This document shows positions 1 to 12,350 of a DNA stretch of 64,000 bases, in pieces. A program made the translations under genes and the position numbers. The stretch's first letter is position 1. Every line of letters starts with the position of its first letter. The notes under the pieces are model-generated. The model was not told where the DNA came from. It did not search any database and saw only the letters and a list, made by a program, of their open reading frames with translations. The stretch is from the NCBI GenBank assembly GCA_036971715.1, contig JAVHJL010000009.1, forward strand, positions 124,001 to 188,000, written 5' to 3'. This DNA is from Arthrobotrys musiformis. Lineage: Eukaryota > Ascomycota > Orbiliomycetes > Orbiliales > Orbiliaceae.

Positions 1-1093
1 TGAGAGCACTACTATCCAGTCTATTCCCTCATGAAGTCGCAGCCCGGGACGAACAGGCTGCAGAAGACGCCCCAAATGACACATTCACTGTTCCAATATT
101 TGCCTGTGCCATGACTTTTCCGCGGGTACCCATGTTCTTGCATGTATTTGAACCTCGATACCGGCTGATGCTCCGGAAGGTCATTAATGACGGGAGCAGG
201 TCATTTGGCATGGTTTCCCATCGGCGGGGTCCCGCGCCACCGGCGGATGGCGATTTCGACGCCCCATTCACTAGGTATGGCACGATGCTCTACATTACTA
301 ACCTACAAATGTTTCCTGATGGTCGGAGCCTAGTGGAAACCATCGGGACGTATAGATTTAAGATCATGTCGTACACATGGCAAGATGGATACCCTATAGC
401 TAAGGTGGAAAGGGTTGAGGATATAGCCTATGCGGACGAGGAAAGGATAGAAATGGCGGAAAGGAGGCATGATACAACTCCAGAGAATGCCGTAACTTCT
501 GAGAGTTTATCCCACCTTTCGACTCAAGAACTCTATCGACAAGGACTAGAGTTTGTGAATTCTATGAGAAATAGCTCGACTGGTTGGTTCACGGACAGCA
601 TTCTAAATACTTATGGACAGCCTCCGCAGGACCCGGCTGTATTCCCCTTTTGGATCGCGACGTTGCTCCCCGTTCATGGAAGGGAAAGATATACGGTATT
701 GGTTTCTACTAGCGTTCGCGAGCGGCTGAAGCTTGTGATGGTTTGGATTCGGTCTATGCAGCAGCGTAGTTGGTATGTAAAAATCCCAGGTCTATGATTT
801 ATCCCCCCGCTTCCAGCACCCTTCCGCGGGGTTCCATTTAGCACTCGAACCTGTCAATGATTAATCACCAAGTTTTCAACAGGCGGGTTCGGTGGTTCTT
901 GTATCGTCTCTTAAGCAGGCTTCCCACCATCGGAATATTTTTCGTAATGATATACATCTTCTTCGCCAACCGGCAAGATGCTACCGAACGGCAAACCGTT
1001 GTTTCGGACGAACTCTCGGTTTATTTTATCGGAACAATTATTGCGATTCTAGCTACGGCCACGGCTTTCTCTCGGGTTCGGTATAGGGCTTAG
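1..1093 (+). CDS. LON substrate-binding-domain protein (LONRF type), C-terminal part
   Basis: The reading frame is open from base 3, so the gene starts left of the window. The visible protein opens into the LON N-terminal (substrate-binding) domain: a VPIFACAMTFP strand followed by FLHVFEPRYRLM, the family's hallmark. No AAA or protease part follows, so this fits the LONRF family (RING plus LON domain, putative ubiquitin ligases) and not the Lon protease; the RING would lie outside the window. The frame could stop at 797. I prefer a splice, because a GTATGT donor at 773 and a TTTTCAACAG acceptor ending at 882 join in phase (codon TG|G, Trp) to a second exon, 883-1093. That exon encodes two hydrophobic segments (around TIGIFFVMIYIFF and YFIGTIIAILATATAF), giving a membrane-anchored tail. 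Family call is firm; the tail depends on the inferred 110-nt intron. Confidence 0.75.
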
Positions 1094-1699
1094 GTTCATA
1101 TTGTTTTCTAGGCACCGTGGAGTATGGTTTCGTCTAGGTCTGTTTCTCTTCAGATCAGCTGCCCATGGGCCCTATATTTATTCAAATGAAACCACCTTTA
1201 ATTATTATAATATAGTAGTAGCTAAGCTAATGATAGCAAGCGTAAAGGGTTGGAATTAAGAGTTATATGAGGTATAGATGATAATATTAATTATATGGCT
1301 ATCGGGCGGTTGTATACATATTTAGAAATAACAGTAATCCCCGCGCGACAAAGCCTTGCACTCAGACAAATAAATCGGAACGAACATTTCGGTCGTTGCT
1401 GTGTCTAACACTCATCAAAAAGCCCCCCTATTCTCCAAGGGGCCAAGATAGGTAGAGATAGTATAAAATTATAACAAAGGAAACCAAAAACGCCAAACCG
1501 ATAGTATTAACATGCAAAATTATCCCAAAGTAACGCCGGCTAAGTTGTGACACGAGAAAGGGGCTGGCCAAGTTCGGCCATGGTTGATGTAGTGAAGAGC
1601 TTGGAAAAAAGAGTGCTGAGGATGTGATCGGGCGGATGCTAAATAAAATGAAGGGAGATTTTGTAGTTAGGTCTAGATCGCAGGTTGAGGTTGCCTTGT
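1094..1699. other. Intergenic, between two convergent genes
   Basis: AT-rich spacer holding the 3' untranslated regions of the LON-domain gene (+) and the DOMON-cytochrome b561 gene (-). No coding frame or RNA gene was recognised; the open frame on the minus strand at 1428-1703 has no intron or domain support. Confidence 0.6.
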
Positions 1700-3434
1700 T
1701 CATTGTTTAAGCTTAACGTCATGGAATATTCCCAAATCATGCTGGGAGTCTCCGCCAATGTAAGGTTGTGCCATGATTTGCGGCGATTCGTCCAATTGAG
1801 GTGTCGCATACATCGGTTGTGGACTAAAGGTTTGTGGTGGATATTCCCCTTTGTAATAAGGGTCGATATAAACTTCCTGAGGGATTTCTGGGGGCGCTAT
1901 AGGTACTGGGGGAATGGTGAAGACACCCGGAACTTCGTAAATAAAGGGTTCATAATGTTTAGTGTCTTCCGGCTCTTGCAACTCGAACCCATCGAATCCA
2001 TCTGCAGCATGTCGTGCGGCTGCGGCTTGCCGTCTGCTAGATTCATCTTTATCCACTTTGCCTATCCCCATCTTGTGCTCCCAAAGTTTGATTGCGCCGT
2101 ATCCTAGCAAGTATACGGCGAATATAATAGCAGCGACTCCGGCATAGATGGCCAATGGGGGTTGGCTGGCTTTCGCAAGTGGGAGGCCGAGGCCGCCGTT
2201 GACTATCCCCATAATTATTGCGGACCTTCCCAGCCAAATATGAGCGTATGACAGCCATGTCCGTTTCCGTTTTACCTTAAACATCATGTGGTGAGATGCT
2301 CCAAGGATAACTTGAAGGAACAGTAGCACCATAACAACCACACCAATAAACTGATGTGAGTAAAGGAAATGTGACTCAAGAGTAGCACTGGCCATTACTC
2401 CGGTAGCCAATCCCACGATCGCCAGGGTAAAACTAAGCACCTGTAATGTGATGTGGACATAGACCGCCTGTCGAATAGTATGTCTAAGGAGGCGGATAAT
2501 GATGCCACCCAAAGGAAACAAAACGACAAATGCGACACTCATGACGACCGCTACATATGATGAGTCAGATCTCTAGACCAACAAAGTAGATTGCATTTAC
2601 GAGGTTGGGACATACCATGGGCTATGATGTAGTTCTGCTTCTTCTTGACAAGCTCGTTGGGAACAGTATATAGAGAACCCGATGCCCCGGGGTTCAACGG
2701 TATCGGAGCAGGTGGATTTGGGTCATCGACTACAGCAACCGTCATGTCCAGAGTGAAAATACCGTAGGAATTCTCATCATGTTGCTGGATATCTTCTTGT
2801 AGGGAGCTACTCTCAAGGTCCTGTCCAGAGTTTTGGGCCCAAACCCATGTCGATGAATGGCTTGTGACATCCAACTGCCCTCCGGCCCACCTCTTACAGT
2901 TGCTGCATGTAAAAAGCGCAGTCATTTGGCCATCCACTATACCAGACCCTTCCAAGATGGAGACATCGGTTTGAGGATAATAATGTGGTGCAAATTGCCC
3001 ACTAAAGCGAACAACGAAGCCATGTTAGTAAGGTTGTGCTGATAGAAATCCATAAGAACATGGGAAGATATACCTTGATAGCCTTGGAGACACCGTGACA
3101 TTGGCGCTAGCGGTTCCAGGATATATAATAAACATCAACGAGCCAGCCATCCTATTCCCAATTCCTATGGCCGTCCAACCTTTTGCTGCAGCGCCAGTAA
3201 CTCTAATGAGCATATAGCCATCATCATCATGGGCCGTTGTCAATGGCATAACAACAGAGGCGCAAAACTTTCCGCCGGGATCACAGTAGTTGGACTGTGA
3301 GCGCACAAGCCTGGCTAGTTATAGATAAAGAACCACCTGTTAACTTGGTACGGCGCCATGTAGGGTTGAATGTCAGAACGGATCTTACCCAAGTGACATA
3401 GAAAGAAGAACAGTATGAACTGGAACAGCCGCAT
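1700..3434 (-). CDS. DOMON (CDH-type cytochrome) - cytochrome b561 membrane protein
   Basis: Four exons join in phase: 3434-3389, 3314-3074, 3001-2616 and 2550-1700 (507 residues). Exon 1 encodes a signal peptide (MRLFQFILFFFLCHLG). Residues ~18-215 form a DOMON domain like the cytochrome domain of cellobiose dehydrogenase, with GWTAIGIGNRMAGSLMFIIY (a Met near the usual haem-ligand place) and a CSNCKRW segment. A cytochrome b561 core follows, with five or six membrane helices and paired histidines (YVHITLQ, SHQFIGV, GASHHMM, YAHIWLGR) that probably bind two haems. The tail is a Pro/Tyr-rich cytosolic segment of about 110 residues. Such proteins are thought to move electrons across the plasma membrane; the partner is unknown. 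The start is set by the signal peptide, and a GTAAG donor follows it. Introns are 65-74 nt. Confidence 0.88.
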
Positions 3435-5672
3435 TTTGGAATATGTCCCGTTCAGCGCCTTAGGCCGTGTTTCTTTTTGGAATTCTTATATTTATATTGG
3501 ACTATATATTATATATTATACTCGAGCGGAGAACGTCGAATATGGATGCCGACACATGGGGGGAATGGCCAAAATGTGTTGCTGTGGGTGCCACAAAGCT
3601 AGCAGGGTGTTGGGACTCTGCGTCGGAAAAAGCAGAGTCTGTCGGCCAGCGACAAAGTTAAAGAACGAGATCTATGCGATGTCCCTTGATGCTTCTATCA
3701 GGGGGTCTCGGGACGTTCCTTGGAGCCGACGAGACGAGAGGGACGAGGGCGGCGGCGGCGGTTGGTTTCGTGAAACGAAGGAAGGAAATCAAAACCTAAT
3801 GCGCCGTCAGCTGCGGGTCGACTGAATCGAATGGCAGCCGGCTGTCAGATCGGATCCCGAAGAATAAAATATCCACCCTCCGGACGAGAAAAAAGTCTGA
3901 AGCTTAGCACGTACAATGGGGATTGTCGGGGTACTTGTAGTAGCAGTGCAGCTGAGCTTGAGGTGAGGGAGAAGGGATAGGTAGTTCAGAGAGCGAGGGA
4001 GAAGACTAGAAGAACAGCTGACTTTGGACTGATGGTCGACACACCAGCGCTGCAGGTTGCCATTGGCTGAGCGGTTGGATTGGAATTGATAATAGCACAC
4101 CTACCGTGTGCTTTTCGCATCCATCCCTCCATCTCGAGAGACAGGAAAAGCGGGACATGGGCAGGCATGGACAGAGAGCATGAGCGTGGCATGGACATGG
4201 GCATGGTCCAGGCCAACCAGTTGGGGCATTGCAGCGCATTGGTGGAGGAGGAAGGGGACAATAGACTATTGTTCCTCCGGCCTCCAGCAGGTGCGAACAC
4301 TCGCAGTGCCTCCAGCCAACAGCAGTTGGTGTTTAAGCGCCGTGTGGCCCGACGAGAACAATCCGGCTGATGCCGAATTACAAACAGCTGTACTTTTTGC
4401 TTTTTGGCACCTGCCCAACTTCTTGGGCTTTGGTGGATCGAGCCAATGGGCGAGCAAACATGGATTTTGATTATTTATCCGGGAGGGTATGGAGTGCATG
4501 GTCGAAATATGTGCTCAAGTCGTGATCAAAGTTAGCGAGATAAGTGCGCCATCTTTCTTGGTGCTCTGTCCGCCGTAGACCTTGCCCAAGCGCTGTGGAT
4601 TTTTATTCCCCGAAACCCATCCTATCGTCTTTTCGGGCCCCGGTACAAGGCGTTTAGACTGGAGAGCTTCCATCGACGTTCAATTGAATTCTGTCGTGCC
4701 GCCCCTTGCGAGAGAGTGATAGAGGGAGCCGGAGTTCTGGGTTTGTCCATCATGGCGTGGCAAGCGCCAACAGAATAACCTGCTCAGAATGGATGTTCTT
4801 CCCTTTCTTCTAGCTCGTGGCTTGTATGTACCTGCGCGGTCCTAATGCGTATTCGATGCACGGTTTGTCATCGATTTTGTTGGTTCGTGGCCGACTTTGA
4901 GAAAGGAATCGTGGATACAAAGCTAAACCCCACCAGGACAGCCGTTGCGCAGGGATGGGAACACCCGCACCTCGCCACGGGCGACCTTGTGCCACATATT
5001 CGCAGAAGCCAAATTAAAAAACCCCATGAAATAAATGGTACAAAATGGTACATGGTATATAGATCCTATGTATGCTTATATTATATTATGTAGATGGGAT
5101 GAATAGACTGGTCTCGCGGAATAGGCCGGAAATGCACATATATGTAAAAGAGAAAGGGAAAAGCGAGGGGACAGTGGAAATAGAAAGCGAACCTGACTAG
5201 GTACCTAGGTAGATACTATACTAACAAATTGAACCGGTAAGAACTTTACACGATTTCACAACAGTCACCATTGCTTTTGTTGGTACGTACATTCTTGAGG
5301 GGTTGTTTTTATTTTGATTCTCCGCGCACGGAATACAGTATCACACACACGCTGGAACGTGTATTCGAACGAGAAAGAATCGGCTAGATCGACATAGAGT
5401 TGTAGAGGGGCATAGGTGTAGATGTTGGGGAAATTAAAATGCGGTTATGTTAGACTCCATAAACGAATGCGGGGAAGGGTGGGACATGAACAGCCATTCG
5501 CTGCACATGTTGGATCAATTGAATTGTTATAGCAGAGGGGGCAGTAGAGGGAAACATGGATGGAGTCCGGGGGAATACCAGAGGGCTCATAAATAAAAAC
5601 AAGAACAAGCCGAAAGGGTGGTAAACAGGAGGAAAGCAAGTATTCGGTTTATCGTACGCCTAAAAATTACAA
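3435..5672. other. Intergenic, promoter side of the b561 gene
   Basis: 2.2 kb between the start of the DOMON-b561 gene and the 3' end of the zinc-knuckle/F-box gene. Overlapping open frames on both strands at 3.8-4.5 kb and 4.8-5.1 kb lack domains, splice logic or a consistent strand, so I read them as chance. A TAGGTACCTAGGTAG motif lies at about 5199. No RNA gene was recognised. Confidence 0.6.
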
Positions 5673-8600
5673 TTAATTATCATGGAATCGGCAGTCGATG
5701 GTTTCAAAAGACCTACCATAGAAGATAAAAGAGCCAACCTGTAAATTGAAGAGACCAGAGACAGCCATTGCTTTCTGGATATCTGCTTCAGCGGTATCTA
5801 GCTCACACCCTTGAAATTCGTTTCTTCCGATGATCAATGCTTGGAGTTGGCTCCAGTTGGAGGAGCTAGATCCAAGTTTCTCACAGACTGGAACTGAAAT
5901 GAGAGTAAGGTTCGTAAGGCACGATCCGAGTTTGGTAGCAATCGCTTCACATAAGTGAGCACTTTCGCCACCAGTGTGACATCCGTTGGCTTCCGTTTTA
6001 AACCCAACAAAGACAAGGGTGGAAAGGCGAGGACTTTCGAGATTCATTATTGTATTGGCTAAACCTGTTGTTGTTCAAAGAAAGTATTGAAAATAAAATC
6101 AGTATTATCTACCTCTGATGGTTAACTGACACTGAAACGAACCTTTTGGGGAGACGCCGGGGCAACGTTCAATCTGCAACGTTCGAAGTGACGGGAAATT
6201 TGGCAGGGCCTTTTCGAGGAACTCGTCGTGTATAGGAAAGTCCTTAAAACCGATTGATGTAAGCAAAACTCCCCTGTTCAAGAAATCCCCGGCGATGATG
6301 GAAAATCTCCTCCATTCGGCTGGACGCTCGTAGTGAGCTTCGAGTTGTAAAAGTTGTAGCTTAGGAAAACGGCTAACAGACTTCCCAAGGTTCTTAAAGT
6401 CGTTCTTCCTAGGGAGCCAATCGTCAAGAGAGAGATGGGTAATTGCGCTATGGGCTTTGGTAAGATATGAAAGGGACTGCAGGACGCCTGCGAAACTAGC
6501 GTCAAGGCGTGAAAGGTTTGGACAGGCCGCAATTATCAAACTCAAGCATTTGGCTGACATGGTGATTGTGAACTTCTCATCGGTTGCTCCCGAGGGGGTC
6601 CATCCATCAACCGACACGAAGGGAATATATATCTTGACTTCTTTGACGAGTTTTGATAGGTTGGGGTACCGAGCCACGCAATCGGCGAACTGTCTCAAAG
6701 TTCGACTTGAGGTCATTGGAACCGATCGATATAATTCCGACTGGCACAGAGATCTCCACAGAGTATTAATCTTGCGGACAGAGTCGAGCTGAAGGTTTCG
6801 GTTCTTAAGCGAGGATTCTTCTTCGTAAACGGGCAGCATAGGTTGTCTTGTGGTGGGAGTATCATTTTCGAGAAGCATGCGAATGATAGTTGTGATTATT
6901 TCATTGGGGATTTTTGTAATTGGCGATAGCTTCTTGACCGTTTGGTCTGCAACCCCTTTGCTAACTGGTTTATACCGTGCATTATCCGGCTGGAAAAACG
7001 AGTCGCTAGGGATCTTCGATGAAGAAAGGCCAGCAGTTGAAAGGTCGGAAGCTCCTTCAGCTTCTGTGATGGCGAACCTTTCAGACTCCGAACTAGAGTC
7101 TGGTGTATGGTTTATTGATTCACTTTCAATTTTAGGGGCCATAGCCATCATTGATACGGGGGCATTCCTGCAGCTGGCCGCTTCGGCTTGCGCGGATTTT
7201 GGCGATGCGGAAAGTAACCGGGTCACTTCATCTGGAATACGGCCATCTTCCTTGTGGGCTTCGCCATTTGGTGGTTTATCGAGGTCTAGGAGGGTTTTTC
7301 TTCGGAGCGCTTCTTCAACGGTCATTGGTTCTATCGTACTACCCCGTAAAATAGCTTCCCAAGCAGGTACCAAGTGGAAAGGTTTCAATACACGACGAAT
7401 CTCTTGCTCCTCAACGTTGGTAGCGTAGCCTTTCGGGCAATCCTTTGAAACATGCCCATAATCCCAACATTTAAAGCAGACAACCTTACCTGTATTGCTT
7501 TCCGGTCGTTGACGTAGGAATGGCTCTGATATTTTATCCTTCGGACGCTGTGCAGCTAGTATTGGTTTTTTCGTTTTGGGAGCTTCGGGCGTAGGGGCTT
7601 GTGGTGCCGTGGCTTCATCCCAGAGAGATGTCTGGACGGGCGTCTCATAGGGGTTCCAGGAGGTATACTCGGGGCCCTTTTCCGGGGGGGTATCCCAATC
7701 GGGGCGTTTCCCATCAGGGTAGAGGGAGAGCCGGGTGACTGGGGGTCGTGTAGGTTCTCTTTTATTTTTGGGGGGTTTTGTTGTAGGTTTTATCTTGTCC
7801 TCGAAATTGAAGATTTTTGCATAGTATTGCGAGTTTTGTCGGATCATTTCGTGAGCGCTTGGGCGCTCAGGCATAGTCTCCCCGGCCGCCATCATCATTC
7901 CACACAGAGGACAATTTGCGACTACCCCTTTGCACTGGTCACAATAAGTAAATATCTTTGCTGGTTTAATGGCTTTACGGTAAGCGTGAAAATCGAACTG
8001 ATTCGTGCTTTTGCATTTGGCCTCCATGGCCGATGGATTGTTTGAATGAAGGTAACGTCCCATACGGATGGGATCCTCAGCCCGAGGCCCCCTCGTAGAT
8101 GATGACCGAAAGTGCTTTCCTAGACGTTGGATTTCCGTACTAGAACTGGGAGCCTCCTTGGGAATAGGGCCAGGGGCCGGGGCCGGGGCCCTCTGGATAC
8201 GGGTGCTGGTGCGAGGCTGGGAGAGAGTCGGGCCACGCCGATCCTGGTAAGATTCTTCCAGCTGGGTAAGAATATCCTTAACATTAGGCTTTCGGATTGC
8301 CATATGGCCGTTAGATTGCCCCTGAACATTACCAGATGCTGGTGCCCTGGAATGGGAAACCTTAGCATGGTTAGATCCTCTAGGGATGCGCCCTGCGGAA
8401 ATAAAAGTTAGTTATTCTGTAAATAAATAAATAAATCTGAAGTCCCAGATATCTTACGCGTTGGGTTTTGGTGAGGGGCTTGATTAGAAGGTGCTAGGCA
8501 GAGCCGTTTCTTAGGGGGGTTAGGTTGTTGAGGAGTATCATCGGGACGTGCGGTTGGCTCTGGTATACGGAGTGGAAGATCTTCAGAGTACCGTTCTCGC

Positions 8601-8674
8601 TGAATTCTTATGAAGTGCGACCTTTTCATTGCAGGAGGCCCACCCCGGTTTTCTGGGCTAGTCTCCAAGGCCAT
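5673..8674 (-). CDS. Zinc-knuckle F-box leucine-rich-repeat protein
   Basis: Three exons join in phase: 8674-8458, 8392-6113 and 6058-5673 (960 residues; introns 65 and 54 nt with CCGCAG and GTTTAG acceptors). Residues ~1-220 are disordered and rich in Pro, Arg and Ser. A CDQC...CPLC pair (~223-236) looks like a zinc ribbon. A retroviral-type CCHC zinc knuckle, CFKCWDYGHVSKDC, sits at ~378-391. After a Ser-rich linker, residues ~560-625 read as an F-box (LSPITKIPNEIITTIIRMLL, then LDSVRKINTLWRSLC), followed by leucine-rich repeats to the end. F-box proteins recruit substrates to SCF ubiquitin ligases through Skp1; the knuckle suggests RNA or single-stranded DNA binding. A GTAGGT donor near 5712 with a TTTTTAG acceptor at about 5657 would give an alternative end of three other residues. 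Individual domains are clear; the combination is odd. Confidence 0.85.
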
Positions 8675-9352
8675 TTTGCTTTAGTTGATGGTTAAAATCA
8701 GCATACATTCGCTGCAGGCAAGATATTGTTGTTGCTTTGACTCTTACAATCGAGTAGTGTGTTTTAGCTTAGCGACACACGGCGCAAGGATCAATGAGGA
8801 AGCCAAGGCGGTTGGGTTCGGCTATCTTGCTCAAAGAAGGATAGTCGGAAATTAGGGAAATCTGGGGATGAACTATGAGATGCTTTAGAAGTATGATGCA
8901 CCTGAAGAGACGTGAGGAGTTCGATTGAGAGAGCGGGGAAGAGAGAGTCGCAAAGGAAGTGTAGGAGGATTGTTGGAGATGGTTATGATGGGAGGTTCTA
9001 ATGATGGGAGTTAACGCGTCGAGAGGGAGTTAGTTGAAGGAGAGAAGGAGGAAGGAGGAAGGAGGAAGAAGGGTTTAAATAAGTGAGAAATGGATGTCGG
9101 TGAAATTCGTTGATGAAGCTATGCTGAGCAATTTGCGTTGTTGTGTTGCGATGTCGTTGATGGGCTGTGGCTGGCGGCTGTACAACCCCTGTGTCACTGT
9201 GGCTGGGTGTGGCGGGTGTCCGTGCAATCCGCGATAGCCGGATCCAGCCCAACTTAATTGGGACTGTGACCGGATATATTGATATTATCAACATCATCAC
9301 AAACCATCGATCTTGAACAAGCGCCCCAGCAAAGCTTTAAAAGCCGAAAGTT
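8675..9352. promoter_or_regulatory. Divergent promoter region
   Basis: 678 bases between the starts of two divergent genes, the zinc-knuckle F-box gene (-) and the proline-rich gene (+), so both promoters must lie here. A GGAGGAAGGAGGAAG purine run lies near 9050. I can name no TATA box or factor site with confidence. Confidence 0.5.
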
Positions 9353-10724
9353 ATGAACTCGCTCAAGTCAATCGCTAAAGGTACCGCCCTCCTAACCTTT
9401 GCTACCTCCATATTGGTCTAACGCTAATAAATGGCCCAGGTGGATGGCATCCTGAGAAATCGTCGAGCTCCTCGAGCTCACGGTCCGGTGATAATGAGCG
9501 CTTCAAGAACTTCAAGGGCTTACAACAAGTGGTGAGTAGCCTCATACATAATACATGCTAGCCACACTCTTGCTGATTTCTTAGGCAAACTGGACTGGCC
9601 ATGGCACAAAAAGTGGTGGATCCCAGGATCCTTCCACAGTAAACACCCGGCCGCTTACCTCCCTGAAGGACCCATATTCCTTTGGCGCGCCACCTAAACG
9701 GGACCCCAAAGCTCCACTTCCTCCCCCATCCCAAGGATCCGTACTTGGTGGTGAACCTACACCCGTACCTGCTATACCCGAGCCGCCAGTCCAACAAGAG
9801 GAGACGCATCAACCCCGGGGTTTTCAAGTCAATACGACGGGGCTCAATACTTCAGGTCTGCCGGCCCCGCCCAAGAGGTCACTCGGAACAACAACAAGCA
9901 CCCCCGCTCCGTTGTCCAATCGACCTACGCCTCCGCTTCCAAGTCGAAGTCAGCCGCCTCCTCTCCCAGGTCGCCAACCTAGTGCTTCTACTAGCGCACA
10001 AGACAAACCGGCGGGTTTCCCCAATTTAGCTGGTCCCAGTGTCACTCCCTCTACCCTTGCGGCATCCAAACGACTCGGACAAGCGGGTATATCGGTCCCT
10101 GGCCTGGGGATAGGTGCTGTATCACCGTCTCTACCCTCGCGGAACGTACCCACGCCACCTTCTCATGGGGCGTCTCAGGGTGTCGCCGCTTCTGCCGGCG
10201 AGCTTTCTAGTCGGTTTTCCAAACTAAAGACCTCTTCAGCATCTTCATCACCTACCGCTGCGGCGGAGGCACCCCCTACCGGGACAACCTGGGCTGAGAA
10301 ACAGGCCGCCCTAAAAACGATCTCGCAAGCCCGGAAAGACCCAACGAGTGTATCATTTTCAGATGCGGCGGCGGCGGCAAAAACCGCAGACAATTTTCGG
10401 CAAAGACATGGGGACCAAGTCGTCAAAGGTTATCGCCAGGCGGAAGCGGCAGGACTTGTAGACGATTCAACCCGGAGTAAATTAGTCGGACAGGGAGCTC
10501 CCAATGACGGCCTCCAACCTAAATGGGGAGATGCAGCTTCCCGTCTTTCGAAAGCTAGCTCCACTTACAACGCAGACATAACTTCTGCTACCCGAGGAGG
10601 CTCTAATTCTCCGGCATTAGCTTCAGTATTAGGGAAAAAGAAACCGCCCCCGCCCCCGAAGCCCAAAACCTTAGAAACCCCGAATTCGCCTCCCCCGATA
10701 CCATTGGGCACAAAACCCAAATAA
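9353..10724 (+). CDS. Proline-rich protein, possibly AIM3-like
   Basis: Three exons in phase: 9353-9380, 9440-9531 and 9585-10724 (419 residues, introns 59 and 53 nt). The N-terminus reads MNSLKSIAKG-GWHPEK, then FKNFKGLQQVANWTGHG and SLKDPYSFGAPPK. The rest is low-complexity Pro/Ser/Ala sequence with LGQAGISVPGLGIG, an SRFSKLK segment, polyproline (KKKPPPPPKPKTLE) and a PPPIPLGTKPK end. I associate this layout with a conserved filamentous-fungal family sometimes linked to yeast AIM3, a cortical actin patch protein that binds the SH3 protein Bbc1, but that link is from memory and weak. Polyproline runs fit SH3 or profilin binding. The 28-nt first exon is supported by the in-phase splice restoring GGWHPE. 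No membrane segment is seen. Confidence 0.72.
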
Positions 10725-12350
10725 TTACAGTTTCCTGGTGCATGACTCGCCGTTTTGGCTTCCTGTCGGGTTGTCAATCATACGTTCTATTACACTACCT
10801 TTAGGTGGCTTCCCTCGATTCCTATTCCGATTGTCATACTTACTTGCCTGCACACCTCGATGTTCCTACTTCAACTTTCCTTTATCCACCGTTTATAAGT
10901 GTCCCTATATTTTTAGCGATGACCTCCTTCCTTGCTCGATTTCGTTAGCGTACTGCCCTGCGAGTTAGTCTTTAGAAGCGTTTGTGGGATTTTGATTATA
11001 CGAGTTTTTCATACAGGATCTAGAGAAAAAGCGAAATGTATCTATCGCATATACGTTATTGCCGAATTTTAAGCCTTTACTCATGCCTAAGTAGCCATGC
11101 CCCAAGGACTACAGTTCAACGGCACAGCGAGATCAGCCCTACATGGCTTATCTAGGTAGATATGTACTCTAAAGCCGAATTTGATTTTTCGGCGGGAGCT
11201 AGCTATTCACTTCCGTATACACCTAAAAGTCCCGGATTTGTCGATACGAAGCGATCGACAGAAATTTAAAGCGAAAGGAGCTTCTTAAGAACTTTTGGAG
11301 AACGAAGCTACGTGGTTCGGGGTTTAGGGTTTTCCATATACTTTTGAGACCGCAACTATTATTTACCGACGGGTCGTTCTATTGAGACAAATACCTGTAA
11401 AACCGTCTTATAGCGTAGTATCAAGTCTTAGTCTTATATTAAAGCGCCTCGGTACTGAGCGATCACATATGAGGGATGAAGTTTGGATATAAACATAGCA
11501 TGCCTAAAGGTTAATCCTTAGCTGGACTTAGTTAGGGGCACCGACTGACTGGTTTAGGATTCTTGAATTGAATCAAGGAGAGATATCATTACAAGTATTG
11601 GTCCATTTTTCTACCCGTATTCCAACAAGAATGGATGTAGGGGGGTACAAATGCAACAGGACGAGAGCTCAGACGGAATGCTAGTGATGAAGCCAGAAAT
11701 CAAAATATTAAGTAGTAAAAGGAAATCTTTTTATAGCAGTCCAGTGGGAAAGAAAACCGATAAGAAAGGGAAACGGGAAAAAGAAGAAAAGAAAAACAAT
11801 AGAAAAACTCCCCTCAATGACAAAAGAAACCAGGTTCGATGAATTACAAGCAGAGTATGAAGAATGCAAACGCAAAGAAAGGAATAAGAGCAGGGAAGAA
11901 AGAATTTAGTGTAGTATGTGATTATCAGATAAGGAAAAGATATTGAAGGGAGGGGCATGATGATGACTGTACAGTTCGATGGTTATGATGTTAGGCCTGG
12001 GGTCAAGGTCCAAGCCTAGAAAGTGGGGGAGGGACGATTTCAGATGTTTCTGTTCCGTTCTGTTGGAGCAAACTTGAGGATACGCTATAAGGAAATGATG
12101 CAGGGTTTGCGGATGCTGAACGTGATGCTAAAATAATGCTTAAAGGGTCTGCGCGGGAGCATTGACTGAAAGAAAGAAAGAAAATTGGGTCGCTGGAAAC
12201 GTAGAGCGGTGGTGTGCTGGTCATGAAACATCTCGAATCACCTTTCCTGAGCTGGAAGAATTAAAAGGGACATAAAATAGGAGGCCCTGAAAATTGAATG
12301 CGCCGATTCCGTGCCGATATAAAAGCAAGTAAGTTAATAGAAATGGATCG
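10725..12350. other. Intergenic between convergent genes
   Basis: 1.6 kb separating the 3' ends of the proline-rich gene (+) and the BNI4-like gene (-). An open frame of 76 codons at 10738-10968 directly follows the upstream stop and is probably 3' untranslated sequence. The remainder is AT-rich, with no domain-bearing frame and no RNA gene that I recognise. Confidence 0.6.

Noticed and set aside
3807..4499. Cluster of overlapping frames on both strands
   Set aside because: All are about 80-120 codons, mutually exclusive, and lie in the promoter side of the b561 gene.
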